Of a stretch of DNA of 64,000 nucleotides, positions 21,768 to 32,288 are shown in pieces. Source of the stretch: Cercophora sp. LCS_1 (Eukaryota; Ascomycota; Sordariomycetes; Sordariales; Lasiosphaeriaceae); assembly GCA_036250225.1 (NCBI GenBank), contig JAPZLL010000006.1:62001-126000 (forward strand), read 5' to 3'. The position numbers and the translations under genes are program-made. Each line of letters begins with the position of its first letter. Position 1 is the stretch's first letter. Below the pieces are notes generated by a model that saw only the letters and a program-made list of their open reading frames with translations, searched no databases and was not told where the DNA came from.

Positions 21768-23567
21768 TCAGCCTAACTTCACCTTGCAGCCATCCGTGAT
21801 CTGCAACACAAGAGTAACAGTTTGCCTTTCGGTGCCAACAACCTCGACAGACTCTCCCTCCGGGAGGGAGATCTCGGGATATCGTTGGAAGAGGCGGACG
21901 ATGGCATACGCCGCCTCGGTCAGGGCGAAATCCACTTGTACTAGGTCAGCGAGATTTTCGCCGTCAGTGGAACTATAGCAACCTACTTCCGAGGCAGATG
22001 CGTGGCCCTCCGCTAAATGGCAAATAGCCAAAGTTATGTGTAACGCGGTCTTTGAAGAGGGGAAGATCTTCGTCCCAGCGCTCGGGACGGAACAGTTCAC
22101 TGTCCATGCCGTAGAGGTCGGGACGGCGATGCATTGTGTAGACGCAATATGCCACTGCGCTGCCGGCTGGGATCAAGACTGGTGACTTTCGGTCTGGACC
22201 CCCACCCGTAGGGAGAATTGTTGTCTTTGCGGCAGTCCGAGTGTTGACCGGGACAGAGGGATAAAGTCGAAGGACTAGCGACTCTCCGTCAGCATTTCAT
22301 GATAACGTGGTTCAAAATTGCTCTCTCACCTTCTTTGAGAACATTTTGAAGATACTTCAGCCCCCGTAGGTCATCTCTCGCCAAAGATTCAGCGTTCCCG
22401 AGAGACGAGACCTCGGCTCGGACCTTATCCATCGCCTTTGGGTGTCTTACGAGCATGAAGCTAACGGCAATCAGCTGACACGAGCACCTTGATGAGGTTA
22501 CAAAACTCACAAAGTCCACGAAAGAAGACATGCTGTCGTGTCGCGCCCAGCAGCCAGGATGTTGATAATCTGTCCCCTCAAGGCAGCTCGCTCCGGGAAC
22601 GACTTTGCCACCGTTCTGAGGAATACATATCTCCTACTTTCCTTCTCCTTCTCCTCGGAAAGGGCATCTTCACGGAGGTTCTGGTCAATGACCTTGTCCG
22701 CGAAAGCGTTAACCTGTCGACAAGCCTCACGGAATTCGCGGCCCCCAATGAGCCAGTAAAGATCCAGCAACCGGAAGCGCTGAATGATGTAGCTCTGCGC
22801 GAGATCGAAAGCAGCCGCGAAGTCCTGCTCCGGGGAGCCTGGTTCGGACTTGAGACTGCGGATTGACTCTCCAAAGAGAAAAGCCGTGGTCACATCAAGT
22901 GTGAATCGGAAGAATAGAGGCTGGAGGTCAACAACACCTCCGGATTTTGGTAGGCTGTCCAACAAATCGTCCATCGGTTCGTTAAACAACTTGAGATCTT
23001 CATATTGTCGATGGACGAGTTGCGGCCTCAGCATGAGCCGAGAACGCTTCCACGCTTCGCCTTCCTGTGTGAAGATGCCATCGCCAAACATGGGAAATGT
23101 GATGTCGCGTCTCGGACCGAAGCTGTAATCTGGATGCGGTGTCAACACCCCCCCATCGCTCGACATGACGATTTTCCTACCTTCAAACTTCGTGGACAGG
23201 ATGGCTTCCAGATTTGCCGGGTCAACGGTGCCATAAGCTGGAGTCATGAGAAATCTCTGTTTCAAGGTGAATCCAGTTTGTCGGAAGTGGAAGAGGAAAA
23301 GCTCCATGAGTCGAGATTCCGCCGATGCACGAAAGATTTGCTCCAGACGATCGACTCCCAAAGGCCTCTGATTCTCCAGCAGAGGTGGATCGAGACAGCC
23401 ATGCTCTCTAGCAATGTCATCGAGGAGCTTGTGCACAGTTCCTGTCAGCTTTTCAGTCCTGCCGAAAGAGGTACGAAGGCGCTCACCTTTTGCCGCTGCC
23501 TTGAGCTCCAGTAACGCTCGAGCATCAGCCCAAGAAGCAACAAGGCCCCAATCGCAAGATACCGCAT
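21768..23567 (-). CDS. Cytochrome P450, CYP52-like (alkane/fatty-acid hydroxylase group)
   Basis: Exons 23567-23487, 23448-22511, 22460-22330, 22274-21987, 21934-21768, 534 aa, in frame throughout. An N-terminal TM anchor is followed by ITFPMFGDGIFTQEGEAWKRSR, typical of CYP52-type enzymes. The I-helix is AAGRDTTACLLSW, ExxR is EVLR, PERW follows, and the heme loop is FSGGPRICLGMDFALTE. CYP52 enzymes are ER monooxygenases that omega-hydroxylate fatty acids or alkanes; the substrate here is unknown. The first intron would be only 38 bp and the final acceptor (ACAAG) is chosen because it gives the canonical spacing after CLG. Both need transcript confirmation. Confidence 0.82.
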
Positions 23568-24127
23568 CGCGTGGGTTCTAACTTGCAGAGAGACGCGTAG
23601 TTTCGACAAGAATGCAGAAAGCAGCAAATACAGGCTATAATGGTACGCCTACAAGACCATCAATTCGGACGGAGATGTTGGCGCATGGTGTCGCTGTTTT
23701 GCTGCCAGCGACCGGAACACAAACAGGTCATGGTTGAGCGAGCGGCGTTCTGCAGAGGGGTCGGGAATGCGGCAGGCGCCCGGGGATGCATTTGCCGCCA
23801 CCCGAAACCTGGCACGGCCGTCCGGACCAATAGGTTGCCTTCATGCAGGGGGCCATGTGCAGCCAGACAGTGCGCATCTCGACAACTCCCACGCGGCGGT
23901 CACCCGCGTCAACCCTCAATTAACCCTGTCTCATTCTTGAGCTTTCACAGGCTTCCGAGCTCACACAGCCTCAAATTGGGAGGCCCTCAAGGTCTCTCGA
24001 CCCGACCAGGGTTTATTATGGGGTTCAGATCCGAATTCTTGGGTGAGAAATGCCCGTCGCTCTTTTTTCTTCTTGTCCCGGCCCCTATTTTCTCACCTGT
24101 CAAACAGCCTGCAAGGTCATTTACACC
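23568..24127. other. Intergenic between divergent P450 and lipase genes
   Basis: Presumed promoters in both directions; no supported coding sequence. Confidence 0.5.
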
Positions 24128-25398
24128 ATGCTGCAAAGCTCAAAAACCCGCATCTTGAAGAGGCTCAAGACGGAGAAGATAGAGGCGAATGACACCGAGT
24201 CACCCCTTTGCGCCTTGACGGAAATATACTGTGGAGAGAACCCAACTGTAGAGTAAGCTTCCATCTAAAGTCAACATAAAATGCACATACTACATTTCTA
24301 GTGTTGTGATGGTTGACATCTCTCTCCAGTATCGTGGCTGTTCACGGTCTCAACGGAGATGCATTCAGAACATTCACATGCCAGGCAACCGGACAATGTT
24401 GGCTCAATGACCCCGACATGCTTCCAAAAGATCTTCCCGCCTGCCGCGTTTTGACATTCAGCTACCCGGCTCTCGTTGCAAATGTCCTCGGTACGACATG
24501 TTCGGATCGAATCCTGCAGCATGCGCAGACTCTTGTCGCTGAACTTGTCGCTGATCGAGAGGTTTGTGACTCCGCCACCCGTCCGTCCTGAGAACCAGCT
24601 GACATTCTTCGAGCTTGCGGACGCCACTGATCGACCCATCATTTTTGTTTGCCATTCCCTCGGTGGAATAATTGCCAAAAGAGCAAGACCGCTTCCCTAT
24701 AGAGAGTGATGCGGGACTCTAACCTTTCGTGATCCAGGCCCTAGTCTACTCAGCAAGCCGAATGGGACACAACGTTAACCATCTCCGCTCCGTTTTCGTG
24801 TCCACCTACGGCATCCTTTTCATGGCAACACCCCATGATGGCAGTGACAAGGCCAGATTGGGGTCATTTGTTCAGAGGCTCGTTGATTCGTGTCTTCCTA
24901 CAAAGCTCGTCGATACCAGTCCACAACTCGTCGCCAGCATTGCGACAGGCTCTGAAGTCCTCCAAGAGATCACCGATAACTTTGTTCCCCTCATGTCGCG
25001 TTTTTGCATGTATTTCTTCTGGGAACAACACAAAACCGATCTCAAATTCACATCCGACTATGTATGTCCGCATCCAGTCGTCCTGCGTTGACTTGGGCGT
25101 GTTGGTGCCAGCTAACGTGTCTCATAATTAGGTGGTTGAGCAAAGTTCGGCGGCACCGATTCTCCACAACGCCGACAGAGCCGGTCTGCCATATGACCAT
25201 CGAAGTATTTGCAGGTTTAGTTCTCGATCCTCACCGGGGTATCGCATCGTCATTGCGGCACTGCGGAGATATGCTCGGAATGCTCCGTGCGTGGTGTCAC
25301 AGAGGTGGACCGACGAGGCATCGACGATGCAGTCACTTCGAATCATAGAGGCGAGGGAACTGCATTTTTCTCGTCCACCCTCGTATGCTAGCGATTAA
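24128..25398 (+). CDS. Stand-alone SesB-like alpha/beta-hydrolase (lipase)
   Basis: Exons 24128-24252, 24330-24561, 24599-24682, 24738-25061, 25132-25398, 343 aa, all in frame. The lipase fold is recognisable: VAVHGLNGDAF, then the nucleophile elbow FVCHSLGGIIAKRA with Ser intact, SVFVSTYGILFMATPH, and EITDNFVPLM. SesB-like hydrolases occur alone or as NLR effector domains in the fungal incompatibility system. It shares FVCH-x2-GG and the TPHxG segment with the NLR at 17-20.8 kb, whose own serine is lost. The 24683-24737 intron starts GCAAGA and ends CCAG, a GC-AG intron with a CTCTAAC branch site. The 24562-24598 intron would be only 37 bp; a small frameshift there is the alternative. Confidence 0.75.
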
Positions 25399-25713
25399 TG
25401 AGGAGAGCCCTTCTTTGACCCCATAAGGGGGTGCACAGCTGGCCGCCTTCAACATCGTGCTTTCCCCTGTGCAGAACCCTTTTTGCTGCCCGCCCCTCGT
25501 TGTAGCGCGACATGCATGCATGGAACGCCTGTATGAGGCATCCTAGCAGAGCAACATGGGAAGTCATCATATCTTACTTTAACACGCAATGGACCGCTAT
25601 TTATTGTAGTATTTATGTATTGAGGAAAGGGAGTGGCGTACATCTCCCAGTTTGTCAATGTAGTTTAGACATGGAGCCACAGAATAGTTGAACGTGGTGC
25701 CCTCAAATGCAAA
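25399..25713. other. Intergenic between lipase gene and MITE-like element
   Basis: AT-richer than the flanks. No gene seen. Confidence 0.5.
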
Positions 25714-26007
25714 GAGCTCTATTTTTCGCACATCCCTTTTTTTGTTTTGGCACACCGCGCCCACAACGCCACTCAAGCCAACTATTACCACATTTTGGCC
25801 TCTAGTCCTTCCAAAAAGGCATTAATCATTAATAAATTGGGGTATTTTGAATTTTAAATACGTATTTGATTTAATAAAAAACACATCAACAATTTCAGAG
25901 TGCAGTGGAAGTGGTATCCCAAAGGCATACGGAAATATTGGCGGCCAGGGTTACGTGTCGAAGCGGTGTGCCAGGAACAAAAATGGGGTGTGCCAAAAAT
26001 AGAGCTC
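25714..26007. mobile_element. MITE-like element with long terminal inverted repeats
   Basis: The left end (25714 onward) starts GAGCTCTATTTTT and continues through GCACATCCC and TGGCACACCGC. The reverse complement of the right end (26007 backward) starts with the same 13 bases and continues through GCACACCCC and TGGCACACCGC. The arms match at roughly 80% over about 50 bp, with weaker similarity further in. The interior is AT-rich and non-coding. Length of about 294 bp, no transposase and long TIRs fit a non-autonomous DNA transposon. Target-site duplications are not obvious. Confidence 0.7.
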
Positions 26008-26008
26008 G

Positions 26009-27154
26009 ATGCGAAATGCTCGTATATCGAGGAAAAGCTCATTGAACTACCAGAGAGAGGTCACTGCGGCTGAAAGCCTTGTTATTGCTCACCATCTCTC
26101 TGCTGAACGTTTAAAGACGATCGAATACGCAGCTGATCCCGAGAGTACCGAGGACCCAGACAGTGCTTCGTTCTCAACGCAGCCAACTGGGACTTTCACA
26201 GCTGACCCTGCACGAAGCAGCCGCTCCACCGGGTTCACCTCCATTTTCACCACGGAGACCCAGAATGATGAAGAGGTTCGCAATGGCAACAACAAAGATA
26301 CCAGGCCAGACTCTGCCGTTCTCGCCGAAGCCGTGGCAGTGCCCTGCCTCAGCGGTTCCGCACAACAGTCGATAGAAAGCCTTTCTTCCGCATTCAGCGC
26401 AACCACGGCTTTGCTCGCTGGGAAATGGACCCAGAGCACCGAATCAACTGCCAGCACGGCTCCCAACCCACCTCCCAGACAGGGCCTTGCCGAGTCACCC
26501 GTGCGAACGAGTACCCCTGGAGCTTTGAATCGAAGGCCGTCTGGAAGCCCGCGTGTGTCAGCCCAGAATACATTTCCCCATGCTTGGGAGCGACGGCAAG
26601 CCCTTAGCGCACATTGGGAAGACATGACATCCTCTTGGATCCGAAAACTTCAAGAGAACGCCGACGAATTGCATCGAAGGTCGATTAGCAATCAGCTCAG
26701 TAGACAGGTTGGCGATCTTTCAGCAGTAGGCGCAAACCTGTTCCACGCCGTGACTGAGCTCCAGCGACTCCAGGCGACATCGGAACGCAAGTTCCAGAAA
26801 TGGTTCTTCGAGACCTGGGCCGAACTTGAACGGAACCAAGAGGTGAATATGGTGATGGGAGAACAGCTTCAGTTGGCCCGGGACAGGCCCGTCGAGGATG
26901 TCAAGAGGGAGAGAGAGCTGGCCGATGAGGTGATGCAGAGCCGTGCGCAGCTTCAGCGGGATCTAGATTGCGAGAGCAGTCGTTTTGCCGCGGAACGCAC
27001 AATTAGCGCGCGGTTACGTGATGATCTCCAAAAAGAGCTCAGCAGATTGGTGCTTGAAAGGAGAGTAAACAGGATCTCCAAGAGGAACTCGAGCAGGAGA
27101 AGGAGTTTCGGAAAGGGCAATCCAGTTCTTGATGGGCGAGAGTGGAGAGGCTGA
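26009..27154 (+). CDS. Uncharacterised coiled-coil protein
   Basis: Open frame of 381 codons. The N-terminal half is Ser/Thr/Pro-rich and low-complexity; the C-terminal half (about 200-365) is charged and heptad-like (WAELERNQEVNMVMGEQLQL, ELADEVMQSRAQLQRDLD), suggesting a coiled coil, ending in a basic RISKRNSSRRRS segment. I recognise no family. The first ATG lies at the outer edge of the MITE-like element's right arm, so the element may have replaced the original 5' end; an internal start is possible. Codon use looks like neighbouring genes. Confidence 0.55.
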   Translation: MRNARISRKSSLNYQREVTAAESLVIAHHLSAERLKTIEYAADPESTEDPDSASFSTQPTGTFTADPARSSRSTGFTSIFTTETQNDEEVRNGNNKDTRPDSAVLAEAVAVPCLSGSAQQSIESLSSAFSATTALLAGKWTQSTESTASTAPNPPPRQGLAESPVRTSTPGALNRRPSGSPRVSAQNTFPHAWERRQALSAHWEDMTSSWIRKLQENADELHRRSISNQLSRQVGDLSAVGANLFHAVTELQRLQATSERKFQKWFFETWAELERNQEVNMVMGEQLQLARDRPVEDVKRERELADEVMQSRAQLQRDLDCESSRFAAERTISARLRDDLQKELSRLVLERRVNRISKRNSSRRRSFGKGNPVLDGREWRG

Positions 27155-27412
27155 GGCATAGGCCGGTCGTTCTTCTCCTGCTATCAGAGGGAGCTCGGCA
27201 CCTAGTGTCAGTGGTGCGGGTGCGGCGGATCGCTCGAAACGACCTGTGACGCCGAACAGTTCTGCAACCGTCACGCAATAGCTGCCGAGGTAACCAACAG
27301 ACAATGGGTGGTATTGTACCTTGGGAGCCATCCTCGCATTGAAAGAAGGTGTGCAACCCGAGAGGAAAATTGCTCATGTCGAAAGTTGGTAACAACGAGG
27401 GATGACAACCCG

Positions 27413-30400
27413 TCACCACAACGCAAACCACATCTCCTCACCTCGACCATCCCACTCCGCATCATGCACATACGCCTCACCCCCAAGTCGACACATGTCC
27501 TCAGTCTTCACCCCATCTTCTTCCCCGCCATCTTCCTCCTCCCCCTCGACATTCACACCCTCTAGACCCCCATCCTCATCCTCACACTCCTCCTCCTCCT
27601 CATCATCATCATCGTCCTCGCCCCTCTCCAAATGCACCGCCCGTCTCAAAACAACACAGCGCTCCCAACCCAGCACCGTAACCACACAATCTCCGACCTC
27701 GGCGCCAAATGGTACAAGCCCCATCCTCAAGCCCCATCCTCCCATCCTCCAAAACGGCAAACTTGCGTCCAATCGTATACTCCACAAACGCCTCATATGT
27801 CCCGAGCGGGTTGGCGAACCCGCTGTGCGTATCAAACACGGAAAGGAGCCGTTTCCCCGGTTCCTTCCGCTCAGCAGCCCACTGATCATCAATAGACTTG
27901 ATGCCTGTGAGCACCGATTTTTTCCGTGAGCCCGAGAAACTGTACGAGTTGAACGAAGGGCCGACATCGTTGATGATTAAATGGCCGAGGCGCGTGTTGG
28001 GGGAGGATTGCGTCTGTCGGATGAAGGGGTATTTGTCGATCGTTTGGGCCTGGGATTCGGTCAGGGGCGTGGTTGGGTGCCGCTTGGTTGATTCCAGGAC
28101 TGATTTGATGGGACAGGTTGGGCTGGTGCCGTTCATCCAGGCTAGTCCTGCTTGGATGTCATTTGTGGTTGCTGGTTGGCGGGTGGAAGTGGAGGTGGAG
28201 GCCGAGGTTGACGTGTTTGCAAGTGTGGTGCGGAGAAATGTGTGGACGATGGATTCAGGCGTTGGGTAGTATCGAGAGTATTGTGCGCATTGCGTTCTTG
28301 CGAGATTGAGAGCGGCGGCCCAGTTGGACTGCAGGTTTCTAAAGTCTCGTCTAGCTTGTTTGGTGGCTGTTTCTGATGCGTGTTCCTTTGTTAGGAGGGG
28401 TGTAAGAGGCGCAAGATGGGCAATTTTGCTGATGTGCGTGCCTTTGAGGTGGAGGATGTGTGGCCCCATGTCGCGGACTACCAGGTTGATGCCATCGGTG
28501 GCAGGCTTTGTCTCTTGATAGTCCTCTTCGTCTTGTTGACGCTTCAATGGGGGAGATGGGTGTGGTAGAAGACGGGCTTCCAGCTCTGTGGACCAGTCTG
28601 GCACCCAGGATGGTAACGTTTTGAACTCCGGATTCCGATCGATGCCGATGCCCGCATGCGAGAAGAGCAAATGGAACTCTCCCTGTTGCACCATTTCACG
28701 AGCGACGGCGGTGTACACCATTTCGGGTGTCGTGTGTTTGGAGTAGTCGGTGAGCATCTGTGCTGGTGCTCGTTTGCCTTTCTTGCCCTTGGTGACTCGA
28801 TCCAGACTTTGCGTCAGCCGTGCCGCATCTCTCATGATAAGCTTCAGACGTCTCACAGCCTTTGTTGGGTTGGCCATCATGGCACTGCCCCTGACAGTGG
28901 GTGACTCTCCCGATAGTGCCCCATAACACTCGGACAGCGTTCGCAACGTTGAGATGGCGTCCTTGGCAATCTGTTCCACAGTCAGAACTCCTGAGTCCCC
29001 GGCTGCATCTTTGGAGTAGTTTGGGCGGAAAAGGGGCACTTGTTGCTCCTCGGTGATGCCGAGGAGGGCGTATACCCTGTCAACCGGGAGGGAGGCTTTG
29101 AAACATCGTGCGACCTTGAGCATATCGTTGGGCTTCAGGTAGTCGACATCATCGACCTGCCTCCTGATATTCTCCATGATGACGAGATTGATGTACCCTG
29201 GCATGTAGCACAAGGGGTCTGCTTGATCGGGATTCTTGGAGCTCAGTGGCAGAATTCTGAGCAAGGCCGCTGCGAACCTAATCCAGCTCACTTCGACGTC
29301 ACCATACCGAATCATGGGGTCAGACGAGGTGGCAATTTCCTGGTTTATCCACATGCGCTCGAACCAACTATTCGACAGCATCCGTTCCAACTCGGCCCGC
29401 TCGTCGGGGTGATCTCGGCGAAGATCTCGGAGGTCGGAGACAGAAGTGGCCATTGTCAAACGACCGGCCATTACCACCGCCCTCGAAGCACGGGGGCTGT
29501 CTCCTAGCCACCCAATAGTCAACGTTGCCGTCTCGAAAATGTGCCGCATCATGCCTACCTGGGTTCCCTTTTCTTTCTCGTCGTCCTAGCTGATGCAAAT
29601 CGAATCGATCCACGGGTACGCATGTTTGTGGTATGACCGTTTTGCAATGAGGAGAGAATGAATGCTCGGCGAGACAAGAAACGGAGCCTCGTCGATGAGT
29701 ATGATGCCCTGTCCATCGCCCGGATCCATCCAGCGGTGGGAGATGGCAGTGTAAGGAGGCGGCGCGCTGAGTCTTGCGTGAACCATGTCGCACTGGATGG
29801 GCGAGTCTCTGAATTTTGGCTGGGGTCGAAGCCGTAGGAGTCGAACCCCGTCTTGCTCTCGGATGGGAAGGTGCTCAAATTTGTGAAGGCGGATACCAAG
29901 TCCGTACCGAAGGAGGTAAATGCCGAGAAAGAGAACAGTAAGAAGGGGAAGCCAAACTCGGACACCCAGATCCATTGTACCGTTTGCAAGCATCTCTGGT
30001 CCGAATTCGAACTCGACAGCCCGGATAACCAAGCACATCAACGCAAACCAAATGGTTCCAGTGCGCTCTTTAGACAGAATGGAGGATGGGATGGCCCCGC
30101 GGTGCTTGTTCTGGATCGTCCAGTAGGTCCACTGGTTGACAAACAAATATGCTGTGTACGCAACCTGCGGATGGACGTCTAAAAAGACCCACACAATGTA
30201 GCAGCCAAGGAACTCGACAGTCATGTGCGTGTTTTGGGGGTCCGGGAAAGCCAGGATGCCAAAAGGAGCCCACTGTATAGTTCTTGGAAGGAATGCTATG
30301 ACGGCTCTGGAAAATAACGCAAAGATGGTGCCCTGTTTCCTTCCCTCGGGAATAAAGCCGTTAATTGATTCCCGCCGAGATCTCAGGAGAAGACCGGGAA

Positions 30401-31631
30401 GCAATGGGAACAGGACGTACGAATAGTGTTCGGGAGCGCCAAAAAAGGAGCCAGCCAGCGATGCGAGAGCCGGTGTTTCCCATCCGGACTCTGACCCAAA
30501 GAAGAAAAATGCCGTCATAATGTCGAAGACTCTTGATATCGAGTTGTTCATGGCGTTCTGGCCCTGCCGCCGGAACCCATCAACGCTGACAAGCGTCGAT
30601 ACCAGTGCAGCGGTAGGGACGACGGGAAAGTACCAGGAAATGAAGATGGCAGGGTAAATGAACCGGTACGGGGGTCTGACAAACATGTCGCTGGTGTGTA
30701 AAAAGACTGCGAGGAATGCCCATTTTTGCTCAGGCGGGAGCATGTCGATGAGAAAAGCGCAGGCGGCGGTCTTGTAACGCAACTTTCGGCTTTTGGTCAA
30801 GAACCATGCTTTCTTGGCTGGGTGAGGGGGAAGCCATCGAGGCGTGTTTGCTTGGCCCTCGTTTCCTAGAGCGTCAACTCAGATGGCTGGATTGCTGCGA
30901 CATTCGACGGAGATGGATTGTTCTTATTGTGGGTCGGGCTTGGGCATCGAGGAAGCCTGGTGGTGAGGCCCACTCCGATCGAGTTTGGCGTGCTGTGCTA
31001 CAGCGCGGGGCTGCGAAAAAGGGGTTCGCATGCCGACTTACCTCGGGCAGGGATGTGCACGCTCCTCGTTCAGCCCCAAGGAACGCGCGATGTTGAAGGC
31101 GACCCAGGGTCTTTCCGTGAATATTCCAGACAAGACCTTTCTACCCATGGCAGCTAAGCCAACACCACGCGGGAAGTCGGACAGAAAGCGGACAAGGCCG
31201 ATGAGCCGATGCTTTCCCTGCTCCCTTGGCGACTGCAACAAACAGAGAATGCAGTCCACCATAGAACAATCCTCCTTCTCATCAGGCTGTAGGTGAGCCC
31301 TGCGATCGTCGAGGTCGATGATCTGAAACAAGTGGAGCAGGGTGACGGCAGATGATTGTTCAGTGATTGTCGTCTCATTGGGATCATTGAGATCGCATAC
31401 ATGAGTGTTGTGGTAATTAGTCGAAGTGAAGAGTCTCTTTTCAGAGAAGTGACGTATGTATGGGGCATGTCGGGAAGGAACGACTGGTGAGATATCTACC
31501 CATCGTGTTTTTGAGGGGGCGGGGTAAGTGCGAGACCACGGATTGAACGTCAAGAGTGGTGTGGGGGTCAACCCATGTGAAAGGCACCAGAAAACTCTTG
31601 ACACGACCAAGGCATGTAAGTCACAGTGCAT
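27413..31631 (-). pseudogene. Multi-TM/HET fusion protein, interrupted
   Basis: Core frame 30817-29586 encodes about 270 residues with six or seven hydrophobic segments (KWAFLAVFLHTSDMF, YIVWVFLDVHPQVAY, TGTIWFALMCLVIRAVEF, WLPLLTVLFLGIYLLRYGLG), then a HET domain from VRLLRLRP: YTAISHRWMDP, YPWIDSICIS. A TAG at 29588-29586 breaks the HET motif where Gln is expected; the same frame continues DDEKEKGTQVG, then GWLGD and RMWINQE, with a long C-terminal region. A second break is a 13-bp tandem duplication at 27716-27741; removing one copy restores the frame into a normal HET tail (GAEVGDCVVTVLG) ending at 27413. A 5' exon at 31631-31042 looks coding, but its GTAAGT donor (phase 2) does not fit the available acceptors, so the 5' join is unresolved. 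HET domains trigger cell death after non-self fusion. Confidence 0.75.
27716..27741. repeat. 13-bp perfect tandem duplication causing frameshift
   Basis: Two adjacent copies of AAGCCCCATCCTC. Thirteen bases is not a multiple of three, and the reading frame of the HET gene changes exactly across it. Confidence 0.9.
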
Positions 31632-31832
31632 CCGCACACTTTCTATGTCTATATTTGTTTTGTGGGTATCATCTATCCTGAAGCCTACCACCCTACCATC
31701 CCATCCAGTCCGCTCCAAATGCCTTCGGATTTGCAGTGAGAGTCTTCCTCTATCTGCACCAAGCCCACCGCCCTATTGTCCCCAAGAAAAGAAGAAAGGT
31801 ATATACAAGAACCAAAACCCAACCCCATCCTA

Positions 31833-32288
31833 TCACCTCCCACCAGCCAACACAGCGGGCGCAATCGGCTTAATCACCCACACCTTTGAAGGATCCTCCT
31901 CCACCTTGCGCCTCGCATCCCTCGCCGTCGGCGCCGCATACAGGATCGAATCCCGCCCCCATATTGAGTCCCTGTCTTGACTCCAGCGCCCCATCCCTTT
32001 CTCAGATGCTGTCATTGCATCGAATGCTCGCTGGTCGACTCCGAGTTTGTGGAAGAAGTTGGCTTGTGCCATGGACTTGGCGTCTGATGATGATGAGGCC
32101 TGTTGCCGTTTGCGGGACATGGAGAAGATGACGCCGGCGAGGAGGAGGGCGAGGGAGACGCCGAAGACGATGGCGAGGATGCCGCCTAGGGAAAAAGGGT
32201 TTGATGTTGGTGTGACGCCCATGTTGGAGGCGTCGGATTGGCCTTGGGTTGGTAGTGTTTGTTCTGAGCGGTGGATGAGGGGTGCCAT
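31833..32288 (-). CDS. Small single-pass membrane protein
   Basis: From ATG 32288, 151 aa. A short Ser/Thr-rich N-terminus is followed by one TM helix (GGILAIVFGVSLALLLAGVIF) and a basic stop-transfer sequence (SRKRQQ), then a polar cytoplasmic-type tail. No signal peptide precedes it, and an upstream in-frame extension to 32399 has a less favourable start. I recognise no family. The layout resembles small fungal single-TM proteins of unknown role. Confidence 0.6.
   Translation of the reverse strand: MAPLIHRSEQTLPTQGQSDASNMGVTPTSNPFSLGGILAIVFGVSLALLLAGVIFSMSRKRQQASSSSDAKSMAQANFFHKLGVDQRAFDAMTASEKGMGRWSQDRDSIWGRDSILYAAPTARDARRKVEEDPSKVWVIKPIAPAVLAGGR

Noticed and set aside
31042..31631. Direct splice of the upstream exon to the TM-HET frame with the GTAAGT donor at 31041
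   Set aside because: The donor leaves phase 2, while all nearby acceptors need phase 0 or 1; kept only as an unresolved 5' exon.
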